A stretch of DNA of 61,433 nt from an uncultured Selenomonadales bacterium (lineage in GTDB: Bacteria; Bacillota; Negativicutes; Acidaminococcales; Acidaminococcaceae): the NCBI GenBank assembly GCA_900315345.1, contig OMYP01000017.1:1-61433 (forward strand), given 5' to 3'. The number at the start of each line of letters is the position of its first letter. Within the stretch, counting starts at the first letter, position 1. Below the pieces are notes generated by a model. It searched no databases, was not told the DNA's origin, and saw nothing but the letters and a program-made list of their open reading frames with translations. The translations under genes were made by a program, and so were the position numbers. This document shows, one piece after another, positions 53,957 to 61,433 of the stretch.

Positions 53957-56107
53957 ATGAAGATGCAGGATTGGAAAGAACGCTACAATCCAATATTGTT
54001 AGTGTGTATTGCTGTTGCCTTTTGTGCAGCCCTTTGGCTGATGCAGATCCGCGTAGGTATCGAAAGCCGTAATGATACGGTGGAACAGACACTGGATCAT
54101 CAGGCTGTTTTGATGATGGCTCAGCGGGAGGGCCGGGACAGCGATAAACTGTTGAGGCAGTTTAAAGAAGCCGGCGTGACCACTTTGATTGTGTATGATA
54201 CCACGCTGGAGAGGCTGGACCGGGAAGGCCGCATTTCCGCCATGCCCGGGGACGTGTTGCAGAAGGCTGCCCCAGGGGCTCATGGGGGAACCTTTGATAC
54301 GGTCATCGCTTCTTCGAATATTAACCCAGATGCAGTGTATATAACACGGGGAAATGATGAAGAAGCCTGGCGTGAAGTACAGGAAGACCTGCGCTGGCGG
54401 TATGGTGAAGAACGGATCAAACCCTTTGCCGGTAATCCTGAAATGCTGGAATTGAAGGGCGATTCAAGGCTGTTGCTGGAACCTGACTATCGGGCTAAGA
54501 CGCCTATGATGCAGGCGCCTTTGGGCCTTTCGGTAAAAGATCTGCAGGATGTACAGAGGGCGGGATTTCTAGTGGCCGTGCGTCCCCAGAATTACCTTCC
54601 CTATTCCCGGAAAGCGGTGGACAGCCTGTTTGACCGGATCGACAAGTCAGGCGTACAGGTTACTACCTATATTCCCTGCGGAACCGATGTGATCGGTTTT
54701 CCTTCGGATATTGATTATATGGGAAGAAAACTGTCTGAACGGAATATCCGTCTGGGACTGCTGGAGCATGTAACCCAGCTGCAGTTTGCCAAATTTGCAG
54801 GACTGGACGCGTTGCTTCGCAGCGTGGAGAATAACGCGGTTCGCGTTTTAAATATCGACGCCCAGGAAAACAGCAAGCTGATGATGCCGGACGCCCTGCG
54901 CCGCTGGGCGTTGGCAGATGAGGAACGGAATATCCGTGTCAATTATGTCCGGTTATTCCTTAAACCCCAGAATGGCGTTGACATTATTGATCTTAACCTT
55001 GATTATATGCGCCAGATTACAGAGCAGGTAAATGGACGGGGCTATAAGATCGGTGTGGCCGGTGTGTTCCAGAAACCGGCCGGCACTGTGGCGGCGTCTG
55101 CCAACGGGAATCCTGGCTTCAGCGGTTCTTATGATCCGGGTCGTAGCATTCTGCTTCTGGTTGCGCTGGGGGCATGGGCTGCCCTTGCGTTATATGTTGG
55201 AATGATTTTCCCCGGCGTCAGGGGAATGAAGCAGTATATTCTGGTGGTTGCCGGTATGCTTATTACCGGATTCTGCCTGTTTCTGGGCAGGGGCCTGTCC
55301 ATGCGGCAGGGGCTGTCCTTCATGACGGCCGTGCTGTATCCGGTTCTGTCCATCAGTGTGATCATGACCCTGTGGGAGGGAATCAAAACCGATGACAGAT
55401 CCGTGGCGGGAATTATTTTTACGGCATTATGGCAGCTTGCCTTTGCTATTGGACTGTCCCTGATCGGCGCTACACTGAATGGTTCTATGATGGGGGATCT
55501 TCGATTTTTCCTGGAGGCGGATATCTACCGGGGCGTAAAGCTGACCTTTATTATGCCGGTACTGCTGACGCTGATTCTGTTTTTGCGTCAGTACAGCATT
55601 TTCCCGGAAACCGGGACGAAAGCTGCGGATTTATTTTCCCAGTTTACTCAGATCTGCAAAACAAAACTTACTTTAGGGCATTTTGTGATCCTTGGAGTAT
55701 TGCTGTTTGTCGCATACATTTTTGTTGGCCGAAGCGGGCATACCGGAGGAGTTCCTGTGCCTGCCATTGAAATAAAGCTGCGTCTTTTCCTGGAACAGGT
55801 CATGTATGCCCGTCCCCGGGAAAAGGAATTTATGATAGGGCATCCGGCCTTTTTCCTGGCAGTTTATGCCGCATACCGGCAGGCTCCTAACCTGTGCAGG
55901 CTGGCGTTGGTGCTGGGGGCCGTCATAGGACAGGGCTCTCTGGTACAGACTTTCTGTCATATGCGGACACCTGCCATGATGAGTTATATCCGGGCGGCGG
56001 ACGGGTATCTGTTAGGAGCTGCCCTTGGAATCATCGCAGTGGTTGCAGTTTCGATATTAATGCCATATGTTAAACCATGGCTAAGGAGATTCAGGATTAA
56101 TGAGTAA
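53957..56107 (+). CDS. DUF5693 family membrane protein
   Basis: 716 residues. One N-terminal membrane helix (about 8-28), then an extracytoplasmic domain of about 370 residues (VTTLIVYDTTLERLDREG, GLLEHVTQLQFAKFAGLDALL), then eight or so membrane helices in the C-terminal third. The family is of unknown function but regularly sits next to csaB, as here with an 8-nt overlap, so it probably serves export or modification of the pyruvylated cell-wall polymer. ATG 53957 is chosen on weak evidence (no good ribosome binding site); ATG 53963 is possible. Confidence 0.8.
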   Translation: MKMQDWKERYNPILLVCIAVAFCAALWLMQIRVGIESRNDTVEQTLDHQAVLMMAQREGRDSDKLLRQFKEAGVTTLIVYDTTLERLDREGRISAMPGDVLQKAAPGAHGGTFDTVIASSNINPDAVYITRGNDEEAWREVQEDLRWRYGEERIKPFAGNPEMLELKGDSRLLLEPDYRAKTPMMQAPLGLSVKDLQDVQRAGFLVAVRPQNYLPYSRKAVDSLFDRIDKSGVQVTTYIPCGTDVIGFPSDIDYMGRKLSERNIRLGLLEHVTQLQFAKFAGLDALLRSVENNAVRVLNIDAQENSKLMMPDALRRWALADEERNIRVNYVRLFLKPQNGVDIIDLNLDYMRQITEQVNGRGYKIGVAGVFQKPAGTVAASANGNPGFSGSYDPGRSILLLVALGAWAALALYVGMIFPGVRGMKQYILVVAGMLITGFCLFLGRGLSMRQGLSFMTAVLYPVLSISVIMTLWEGIKTDDRSVAGIIFTALWQLAFAIGLSLIGATLNGSMMGDLRFFLEADIYRGVKLTFIMPVLLTLILFLRQYSIFPETGTKAADLFSQFTQICKTKLTLGHFVILGVLLFVAYIFVGRSGHTGGVPVPAIEIKLRLFLEQVMYARPREKEFMIGHPAFFLAVYAAYRQAPNLCRLALVLGAVIGQGSLVQTFCHMRTPAMMSYIRAADGYLLGAALGIIAVVAVSILMPYVKPWLRRFRINE

Positions 56108-57191
56108 AATCGTTATTTCCGGATATTACGGATTTAATAATGCTGGCGATGAGGCGTTGCTGACCGCCATACTGGCGTCTTTGCGGGCCATTGAGCCGGA
56201 TGCGGATATTACCGTTATTTCCGGGAATCCGGGAAATACAATAATCAAACATCAGGTGAAGTCCCTGTACCGGTTTGCCGCGATGCGTCTGCTGCGGGCT
56301 ATCGGGGAGTCGGATCTTGTCATCAGCGGCGGCGGGAGCCTGCTGCAGGATGTAACCAGTAAACGCAGTCTGCTTTATTATCTTTCCGTTATTGCTGCGG
56401 CAAAATGGAAAGGGAGGAAGGTCATGCTGTTCGCCCAGGGAATCGGCCCTATCCGGAGCCGGCTCATGCGGCTTCTGACCCGTATCGTCTGCAATAAGGC
56501 AGACCTGATTACGGTTCGGGACAAAGATTCTAAACAGGAACTGGAACGTATGGGCGTTTTTCCGGCAAAAGTAGAAGTGACAGCGGATTCTGTGCTTACT
56601 TTGAACCCTGCTTCCAAATTGAAAGGAAAATCAATTCTGGCAGAGGCGGGACTGGATCCATATAAACCTATTATCGGTGTTTCTGTCAGGGAATGGCCGG
56701 ATAATCGGCGCTGTCTTCAGCAGCTTGCCACAGCAGTGGGCAGCATCAGTGAAAAATACAATGCGCAGGTAGCAATTCTTCCCTTACAGGTTTCCATGGA
56801 TATGAAGGCCAGCCAGATGCTTATGGACTGTTTGCCTGAAATGCGGAACAGAGTCGTAATGGTAAAAGGAAACTACTCCACGGAAGACTTTCTCAGTATT
56901 ATCGGCTGTTTCCGTTTACTGATCGGCATGCGCCTTCATGCATTGATTTTTGCAGCTGTGATGAAGGTTCCCCTGATGGCGGTTTCTTATGATCCCAAGG
57001 TGGACAGTTTCGTGAAAGAAATTGGCGCCCGGGCGGTCGGTACAGTGGAAAATTTGGACGCGGGCAATGTTGAAACAGCAGCAGATGCATTGTGGGGAAA
57101 TGCTTTGGTAGAACAGGAAGCCCGGATCCGCGCCATGCGCAAGCTGGCACAAAGCAACGCTGTAAAGGCTTTCGAACTGCTTCATAAGTAA
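56100..57191 (+). CDS. csaB: Polysaccharide pyruvyl transferase CsaB
   Basis: 363 residues. Adds ketal-linked pyruvate to a secondary cell-wall polymer so that S-layer homology (SLH) domain proteins can dock. Landmarks are GYYGFNNAGDEALL at the N-terminus, DLVISGGGSLLQD, FAQGIGPI and GMRLHALIFAAVMKVPLMAVSYDPK near the end. Overlaps the DUF5693 gene by 8 nt, so they are translated together. AAGGAGATTCAGGATTA precedes the ATG. Confidence 0.93.
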   Translation: MSKIVISGYYGFNNAGDEALLTAILASLRAIEPDADITVISGNPGNTIIKHQVKSLYRFAAMRLLRAIGESDLVISGGGSLLQDVTSKRSLLYYLSVIAAAKWKGRKVMLFAQGIGPIRSRLMRLLTRIVCNKADLITVRDKDSKQELERMGVFPAKVEVTADSVLTLNPASKLKGKSILAEAGLDPYKPIIGVSVREWPDNRRCLQQLATAVGSISEKYNAQVAILPLQVSMDMKASQMLMDCLPEMRNRVVMVKGNYSTEDFLSIIGCFRLLIGMRLHALIFAAVMKVPLMAVSYDPKVDSFVKEIGARAVGTVENLDAGNVETAADALWGNALVEQEARIRAMRKLAQSNAVKAFELLHK

Positions 57192-57315
57192 TAATTGTGT
57201 CGCAAAAGAATTTTCAATTATTTTGCAGATGGTTTTGAAAATTTATTGTATAGTTATTAGGGATATCTTTAAGAAACGAAAAACACCTAACTGAGTTTCG
57301 AAGGGAGCATGACCA

Positions 57316-58008
57316 GTGCTTGAAATGACGGGCGTCAGCAAAACATATCCCGGTGGGAATGTGGCGCTGCATAATATTAACGTACGAATTGAACAGGGAG
57401 AGTTTGTATTTATTGTAGGTCCCAGCGGGGCCGGTAAATCTACATTTATAAAGATGCTTTTCAGGGAGGTTCTGCCTACATCCGGCAGTATCCGGCTGAA
57501 TGATGTTGATATTTTGAACCTTACAGCGAAAGAAGTGCCGTACCTGCGGCGTCAGTTGGGAATCATATTCCAGGATTACCGCCTGCTGCCGGATCGTACG
57601 GTGTATGATAATGTAGCTTTTGCCATGCAGGTAATTGAAGCACCGTACCGCAAGATCAAACGGCGTGTGATGAACGTGCTGGATCTGGTAGGTCTTCGCC
57701 GCCGTGCGTATGCAAAACCAAATGAACTGTCCGGTGGGGAACAGCAGAGGATTGCCATTGCCCGTGCCATAGTCAACAGTCCAAGTCTTGTAATTGCGGA
57801 CGAACCTACCGGAAACCTGGATCCGGAAACCAGTATGGAAATCATGGAAATTTTCCAGGAAATCAATAATACGGGAACGACTATTATTATGGCAACTCAC
57901 GATAAGGAAATCGTAGACAGTATGGGAAAACGGGTTATTGCCATTGAACACGGAGAAATTGTCCGGGATGAACTGAACGGAGTATACGGATATGAGTCTG
58001 AGCAGTAA
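57316..58008 (+). CDS. ftsE: Cell division ATPase FtsE
   Basis: 230 residues from GTG 57316 (AAGGGAG upstream). Type VII ABC ATPase working with FtsX to turn on cell-wall hydrolases. Walker A VGPSGAGKST at about 34-43, LSGGEQQRIAIARAI signature, Walker B VIADEPTGNLDP. Overlaps ftsX by 17 nt. The hydrolase-like partner lies two genes downstream at 58892. Confidence 0.95.
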   Translation: MLEMTGVSKTYPGGNVALHNINVRIEQGEFVFIVGPSGAGKSTFIKMLFREVLPTSGSIRLNDVDILNLTAKEVPYLRRQLGIIFQDYRLLPDRTVYDNVAFAMQVIEAPYRKIKRRVMNVLDLVGLRRRAYAKPNELSGGEQQRIAIARAIVNSPSLVIADEPTGNLDPETSMEIMEIFQEINNTGTTIIMATHDKEIVDSMGKRVIAIEHGEIVRDELNGVYGYESEQ

Positions 58009-58879
58009 AGAATATTTTATCCGGGAGACGGGAAAGTCCATTAAGCGTAACGGCATAATGAGCTTTGCTTCCGTTTCCACGGTTGCCGTGTCCCTTTTGG
58101 TACTGGGTCTGTTTCTGCTCATGTACCTGAACACGGACAATCTGGCAAAATATCTGGAAGGCCAGGTGGAAATGACAGTCTACCTGGAAGATACCGCAAC
58201 TGGGGAAGAAGTTGCCGATATGCGGGAAAAACTGAAAAAAATGGAAGGCGTTGTGCAGGTTACGGAAGTGACCAAGGCCCAGGCCATGGAACGGTTTAAA
58301 AACAGGTTGGGCGATCAGGCCACGTTGCTGAAAGCGTTGGGAAAGGACAATCCATTCCCGTTTTCTTTTGAGGTACAGGTAGACAGACCGGACCGGATCA
58401 AGGCTCTGGTATCCCAGGTTGAACAATGGCCAAAAGTTGAGACAGCCAAATTCGGGCAGGAAGTGGTGGAACACCTTTTTGCCCTGACCCGGGTACTGCG
58501 TATCGGCGGTGCTGTATTGATTGTATTCCTCTGTTTTGCAACCCTGTTCATTATCATCAATACCATACGCCTTACGGTGTTTGCCCGACGGCGTGAGGTA
58601 GTCATCATGAAATACGTTGGGGCTACCGACTGGTTTATCCGATGGCCCTTCATGCTGGAAGGCATGACATTAGGTCTGGGTGGCGCCTTCATTGCCTGCG
58701 CTGTTGTTGACGCAATTTATGTAAGCCTTATAGGTAAAGTACATACTACATTTGCTTTTTTCCCAGTAATGCCTTCCTGGCCTACTTTATTGTATGCGGA
58801 TCTTTTCATATTGGCCTGTGGCACTCTCATCGGCGCTTTTGGCAGTTACCTGTCTCTTAAGAAATTCCTGCGGGTATAG
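57992..58879 (+). CDS. ftsX: Cell division membrane protein FtsX
   Basis: 295 residues. Four membrane helices (about 25-47, 170-192, 220-245, 265-290) with an extracytoplasmic domain between the first two, the site that binds the coiled-coil activator. FARRREVVIMKYVGATDWFIRWPFMLEG is the conserved cytosolic coupling segment. Translated together with ftsE. Confidence 0.95.
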   Translation: MSLSSKEYFIRETGKSIKRNGIMSFASVSTVAVSLLVLGLFLLMYLNTDNLAKYLEGQVEMTVYLEDTATGEEVADMREKLKKMEGVVQVTEVTKAQAMERFKNRLGDQATLLKALGKDNPFPFSFEVQVDRPDRIKALVSQVEQWPKVETAKFGQEVVEHLFALTRVLRIGGAVLIVFLCFATLFIIINTIRLTVFARRREVVIMKYVGATDWFIRWPFMLEGMTLGLGGAFIACAVVDAIYVSLIGKVHTTFAFFPVMPSWPTLLYADLFILACGTLIGAFGSYLSLKKFLRV

Positions 58880-58891
58880 GGGAGGTAACAC

Positions 58892-60028
58892 ATGAAACTG
58901 CGTAATGTAATCAGTGTGCTGCTGACCGTCTGCCTGTTCCTGACGCAAATGCTTCCGGCTTTTGCGGAAAGTGAAATGGAAAAGAAACAGAAAGAATTGG
59001 ATCAGGCACAGCAAAATGTGCAGCAGGCCGAAGAAAAAAAAGATCAGGCAAAGCATAATGTAGCAGTTGCCAAAGAGAGCCTCAGTGAAATCGTGGCTAA
59101 ACTGAGCCGGTTGCAGGAGGATATCAACGTACTGCAGAAAAAGGCAGACGCCCTGCAAAAGGATATTGATAAAAATACGGCAGAGCTGAACAAAAAGAAG
59201 GAAGAAATGGAAGGCCGCATGGAAATTTACCGCATGCGTCTTCGTGATATCTATGAAAATGGCCAGATTAATTATCTGGACGTGCTTTTAGGCGCTAAAG
59301 ATTTCGGGGATTTCGCATCCCGTATGTATCTGCTGCAGAAAATTATCCGCAGCGATCTGGATCTGGTAGACATGGTGCGCAAAGAAGCGGCTGATATCCA
59401 GAAACGCCAGGATGTGCTGGATGGGCAGATGAGTGAAATCAAAAAAGACAGGGCTGCTTTGGAAGAAAAGCGAAGCAGCGCGGAAAACATGCGGGAACAG
59501 CGTGCCCAGATGCTATATAAAGCGGAAGAGGAAAAACGCAAGTCCGAAGCGGAATATGACCGTCTGCTGGCAATCTCCGACAACATCAAATCCATGTTGC
59601 AGGGACTGGAAGCAGCATCTGTGATGCCTTCTGGCGGAGGGAATGGTTCCTTTGTATGGCCCTGTTCCGGTCCTATCACTTCGTATTACGGGTGGCGCGT
59701 GCATCCTATCTTCGGTACCAGGAAGTATCATTCCGGCATGGATATTGCAGTGGACTACGGTACACCGATTCATGCCGCAGCAACAGGTGTTGTTGTTTAT
59801 TCCGGATGGATGGGCGGTTATGGCTATGCTATTATGATCGATCATGGCGGTGGTCTTGTAACGATTTACGGGCATAATTCCAGCCTGACGGTCAGTGAAG
59901 GACAGCGGGTGTCCCAGGGGCAGTTGGTGGCTTATGCCGGCAGCACCGGTTATTCCACAGGTCCCCATTGCCACTTTGAAGTTCGTCTCCACGGCGAAGT
60001 GACGGAACCTTTGAATTATTTGCCGTAA
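58892..60028 (+). CDS. EnvC-like M23 peptidase with N-terminal coiled coil
   Basis: 378 residues. Signal peptide 1-25; coiled coil of roughly 200 residues (26-230) with heptads rich in Lys, Glu and Gln; LytM/M23 domain 255-378. Zinc residues look intact (HSGMD, and H-C-H in GPHCHFEV), so unlike E. coli EnvC it could be an active endopeptidase. It starts 12 nt after ftsX, the usual place for the extracellular partner of FtsEX. GGGGAGGTAACAC precedes the ATG. Confidence 0.92.
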   Translation: MKLRNVISVLLTVCLFLTQMLPAFAESEMEKKQKELDQAQQNVQQAEEKKDQAKHNVAVAKESLSEIVAKLSRLQEDINVLQKKADALQKDIDKNTAELNKKKEEMEGRMEIYRMRLRDIYENGQINYLDVLLGAKDFGDFASRMYLLQKIIRSDLDLVDMVRKEAADIQKRQDVLDGQMSEIKKDRAALEEKRSSAENMREQRAQMLYKAEEEKRKSEAEYDRLLAISDNIKSMLQGLEAASVMPSGGGNGSFVWPCSGPITSYYGWRVHPIFGTRKYHSGMDIAVDYGTPIHAAATGVVVYSGWMGGYGYAIMIDHGGGLVTIYGHNSSLTVSEGQRVSQGQLVAYAGSTGYSTGPHCHFEVRLHGEVTEPLNYLP

Positions 60029-60053
60029 TTAGTCTGAAAGATGTGAATGTAAG

Positions 60054-60085
60054 GAGGGAGGAGGAGGAACTCCTTCCTCTTTTGT
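60054..60085 (+). terminator. Possible weak attenuator between envC-like and ctpA
   Basis: A G-rich GAGGAGGAGG stretch can pair with CTCCTTCCTC across a short AAC loop with one bulge, followed by TTTTGTG. It would reduce but not stop transcription into ctpA. Confidence 0.35.
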
Positions 60086-60134
60086 GTATAAATCTGTAGT
60101 GAGAAATGCAGCCGTTAGCAGACGGAGGTTGGAA

Positions 60135-61292
60135 ATGGTTAAGAAGAAAGTCAGTATCTGGGTGATTCCGCTTGTTGTGATCGCAACTGTATCGTTAACC
60201 CTGATAGGCGTCGCCTGGGGGCTGGAAAAGGTTACCCATAATGCTGCCGGAGCGATCCAGTTCCTTTTTACTCTTGGCAGGATACATTCTGGTTATGTAG
60301 GGGAATATACGGACAAAAAGCTGTTTGAAGGAGCCATGCACGGAATGGTAGAAAGTCTGGACGACCCATATTCAGAATATTTGGATGCCGAAGCGTTTAC
60401 CCACCTTAATGAGATGACGGACGGAACCTTCGGCGGTATCGGCGTGGTGCTTGGTCAGCGCAATAAAGAATTCGTGGTGGTATCCCCTATGGAGGGTTCA
60501 CCTGGGGCCAAGGCCGGCATCGAAGCCGGGGATAAGATCCTTAAGGTGAATGATACTGACACGAAGGGGCGTACCCTGGAGGATGTGGTTCGTACGATCC
60601 GGGGCAAGAAAGGCACTAACGTTAAACTGCTGCTGGAGCATAAAAACGGGGAGCAGTTTACGGCGGATATCGTGCGTGATGATATCAAGATCCAGTCCGT
60701 GGCGGGAAAGATGCTGCCGGATTCCAAAATCGGCTATATCCGGATTGCGATGTTTAATGAAAATACCGGGGAGGAATTCAAAAAGGCTTACGAAAAACTG
60801 GAGCAGGAAGGTATGCAGGCCACCTTGCTTGATTTACGTCACAACCCGGGAGGACTGCTGAACGAATGCGTGAAAGTATCCAACTACATCGTGCCTAAGG
60901 GACCGGTGGTTTCAATTACGGATAAACAGGGAAACACGAAGGTCTATGAGTCTAAGCTGGAAAAGGTAAAGTACCCGCTTGCAGTTCTTATTGATAACGG
61001 CAGCGCCAGCGCTTCGGAAATTGTTTCCGGTGCGGTGCAGGATACAAAAGCAGGTAAACTGTTCGGCGTGAAAACTTACGGCAAAGGCTGTGTCCAGTCC
61101 ATATTCCATATTACGCCGGAAACCGGATTGAAACTGACTACGGCCATGTATTACACGCCTTCCGGACGGTCCATTCATAAAGTAGGGGTTTCTCCGGATG
61201 TGGAAATTGAACTTCCCGAAAAACCCACCAGCGACGTACAGCTGAAAAAAGCGGAAGAATATTTGAGGGAAGAACTGGCGAAAAATGAATAG
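60135..61292 (+). CDS. ctpA: C-terminal processing protease, S41 family
   Basis: 385 residues from ATG 60135 (GGAGG at 60124-60128). One N-terminal membrane anchor (about 5-28), then a PDZ domain (FGGIGVVLGQRNK, PGAKAGIEAGDKILKVND) and the catalytic core with Ser in NGSASASEIVSG and Lys in TYGKGCVQS. Such proteases trim or degrade extracytoplasmic proteins; in several bacteria they remove cell-wall hydrolases, which fits its position behind ftsEX and the M23 gene. Confidence 0.94.
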   Translation: MVKKKVSIWVIPLVVIATVSLTLIGVAWGLEKVTHNAAGAIQFLFTLGRIHSGYVGEYTDKKLFEGAMHGMVESLDDPYSEYLDAEAFTHLNEMTDGTFGGIGVVLGQRNKEFVVVSPMEGSPGAKAGIEAGDKILKVNDTDTKGRTLEDVVRTIRGKKGTNVKLLLEHKNGEQFTADIVRDDIKIQSVAGKMLPDSKIGYIRIAMFNENTGEEFKKAYEKLEQEGMQATLLDLRHNPGGLLNECVKVSNYIVPKGPVVSITDKQGNTKVYESKLEKVKYPLAVLIDNGSASASEIVSGAVQDTKAGKLFGVKTYGKGCVQSIFHITPETGLKLTTAMYYTPSGRSIHKVGVSPDVEIELPEKPTSDVQLKKAEEYLREELAKNE

Positions 61293-61341
61293 GCCCCCAA
61301 AAAGCAAAAGATGAAATAAAAAAATCTCCGTCTTTTGATAT

Positions 61342-61395
61342 GCTCCCTTTATAGGAAACAGTGAAATAAAAAACACTGAATTCTATGAAGGGAGC
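61342..61395. repeat. Imperfect palindrome, possible insertion sequence end
   Basis: Two 22-nt arms (61342-61363 and 61374-61395) match at 18 of 22 positions when one is inverted: GCTCCCTT, ATAG and CAGTG are the shared blocks. TATTTTTATG follows. It may be the terminal region of an IS3-like element, the terminator of ctpA, or both. Confidence 0.5.
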
Positions 61396-61402
61396 TATTT
61401 TT

Positions 61403-61433
61403 ATGAGAAAAGAAAAGTATTCTGTTGAAGAAA
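61403..61433 (+). CDS. Start of a gene cut by the window edge
   Basis: ATG 61403 opens MRKEKYSVEE, 10 codons before the window ends, with GAAGGGAGC about 8 nt upstream. The basic-acidic start and the palindrome before it resemble an IS3-family OrfA (helix-turn-helix) transposase, but ten residues are too few to be sure. Confidence 0.4.
   Translation, partial: MRKEKYSVEE

Overview
The window is chromosomal DNA from a member of the Bacillota (Firmicutes). The ribosomal gene order, zinc-type S14, zinc-ribbon adenylate kinase, long-form HPF and class III fructose-1,6-bisphosphatase all fit that phylum. A CaiB-family enzyme, polar amino acid transport genes, a CsaB/DUF5693 envelope pair and a two-gene AmmeMemoRadiSam set make an Acidaminococcus/Phascolarctobacterium-like Negativicute my best guess. 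That guess is inference from gene content, not proof.

Layout. (1) 1-24.4 kb is one long translation block: end of rpsL, rpsG, fusA, tuf, then the S10, spc and alpha operons without a break (rpsJ to rplQ, including secY, adk, infA, rpmJ, rpoA), then ecfA1-ecfA2-ecfT-truA and rplM-rpsI. The methionine aminopeptidase gene often found between adk and infA is absent. (2) 23.9-29 kb holds two small secreted proteins of unknown function, tRNA-Val(GAC), an MFS exporter and fbp. (3) 29.3-36.7 kb is mostly on the minus strand: a radical SAM enzyme with a LigB/MEMO-like-AMMECR1 fusion, a secreted serine hydrolase and azlCD. Among them, on the plus strand, is a P-type ATPase-like membrane protein that has no actuator domain. 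(4) 37-44.9 kb holds DUF1015-serC, a sialidase-fold protein, an orphan TctC-type binding protein, a YbaK-type deacylase, a CaiB-family enzyme and an HD-GYP phosphodiesterase. (5) 45.1-48.8 kb is an amino acid ABC transporter with two paralogous binding proteins, preceded by a structured leader of about 325 nt. (6) 49.1-61.3 kb is an export, envelope and division cluster: hpf, secA, prfB (programmed +1 frameshift), DUF5693, csaB, ftsE-ftsX, an EnvC-like M23 protein and a CtpA protease. The last 100 bases hold an imperfect palindrome and the first codons of another gene, possibly an insertion sequence end.

Regulation is unusually readable. At least fifteen promoters match the sigma-A type consensus with 16-17 bp spacers, many with an extended TGn -10 element, and many intrinsic terminators are clear. 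The features most worth following up are the long leader RNA at 45131-45456, the actuator-less ATPase at 31914-33764, a three-copy family of large imperfect hairpins (22465, 36916, 48836), and the DUF1015-serC pair.
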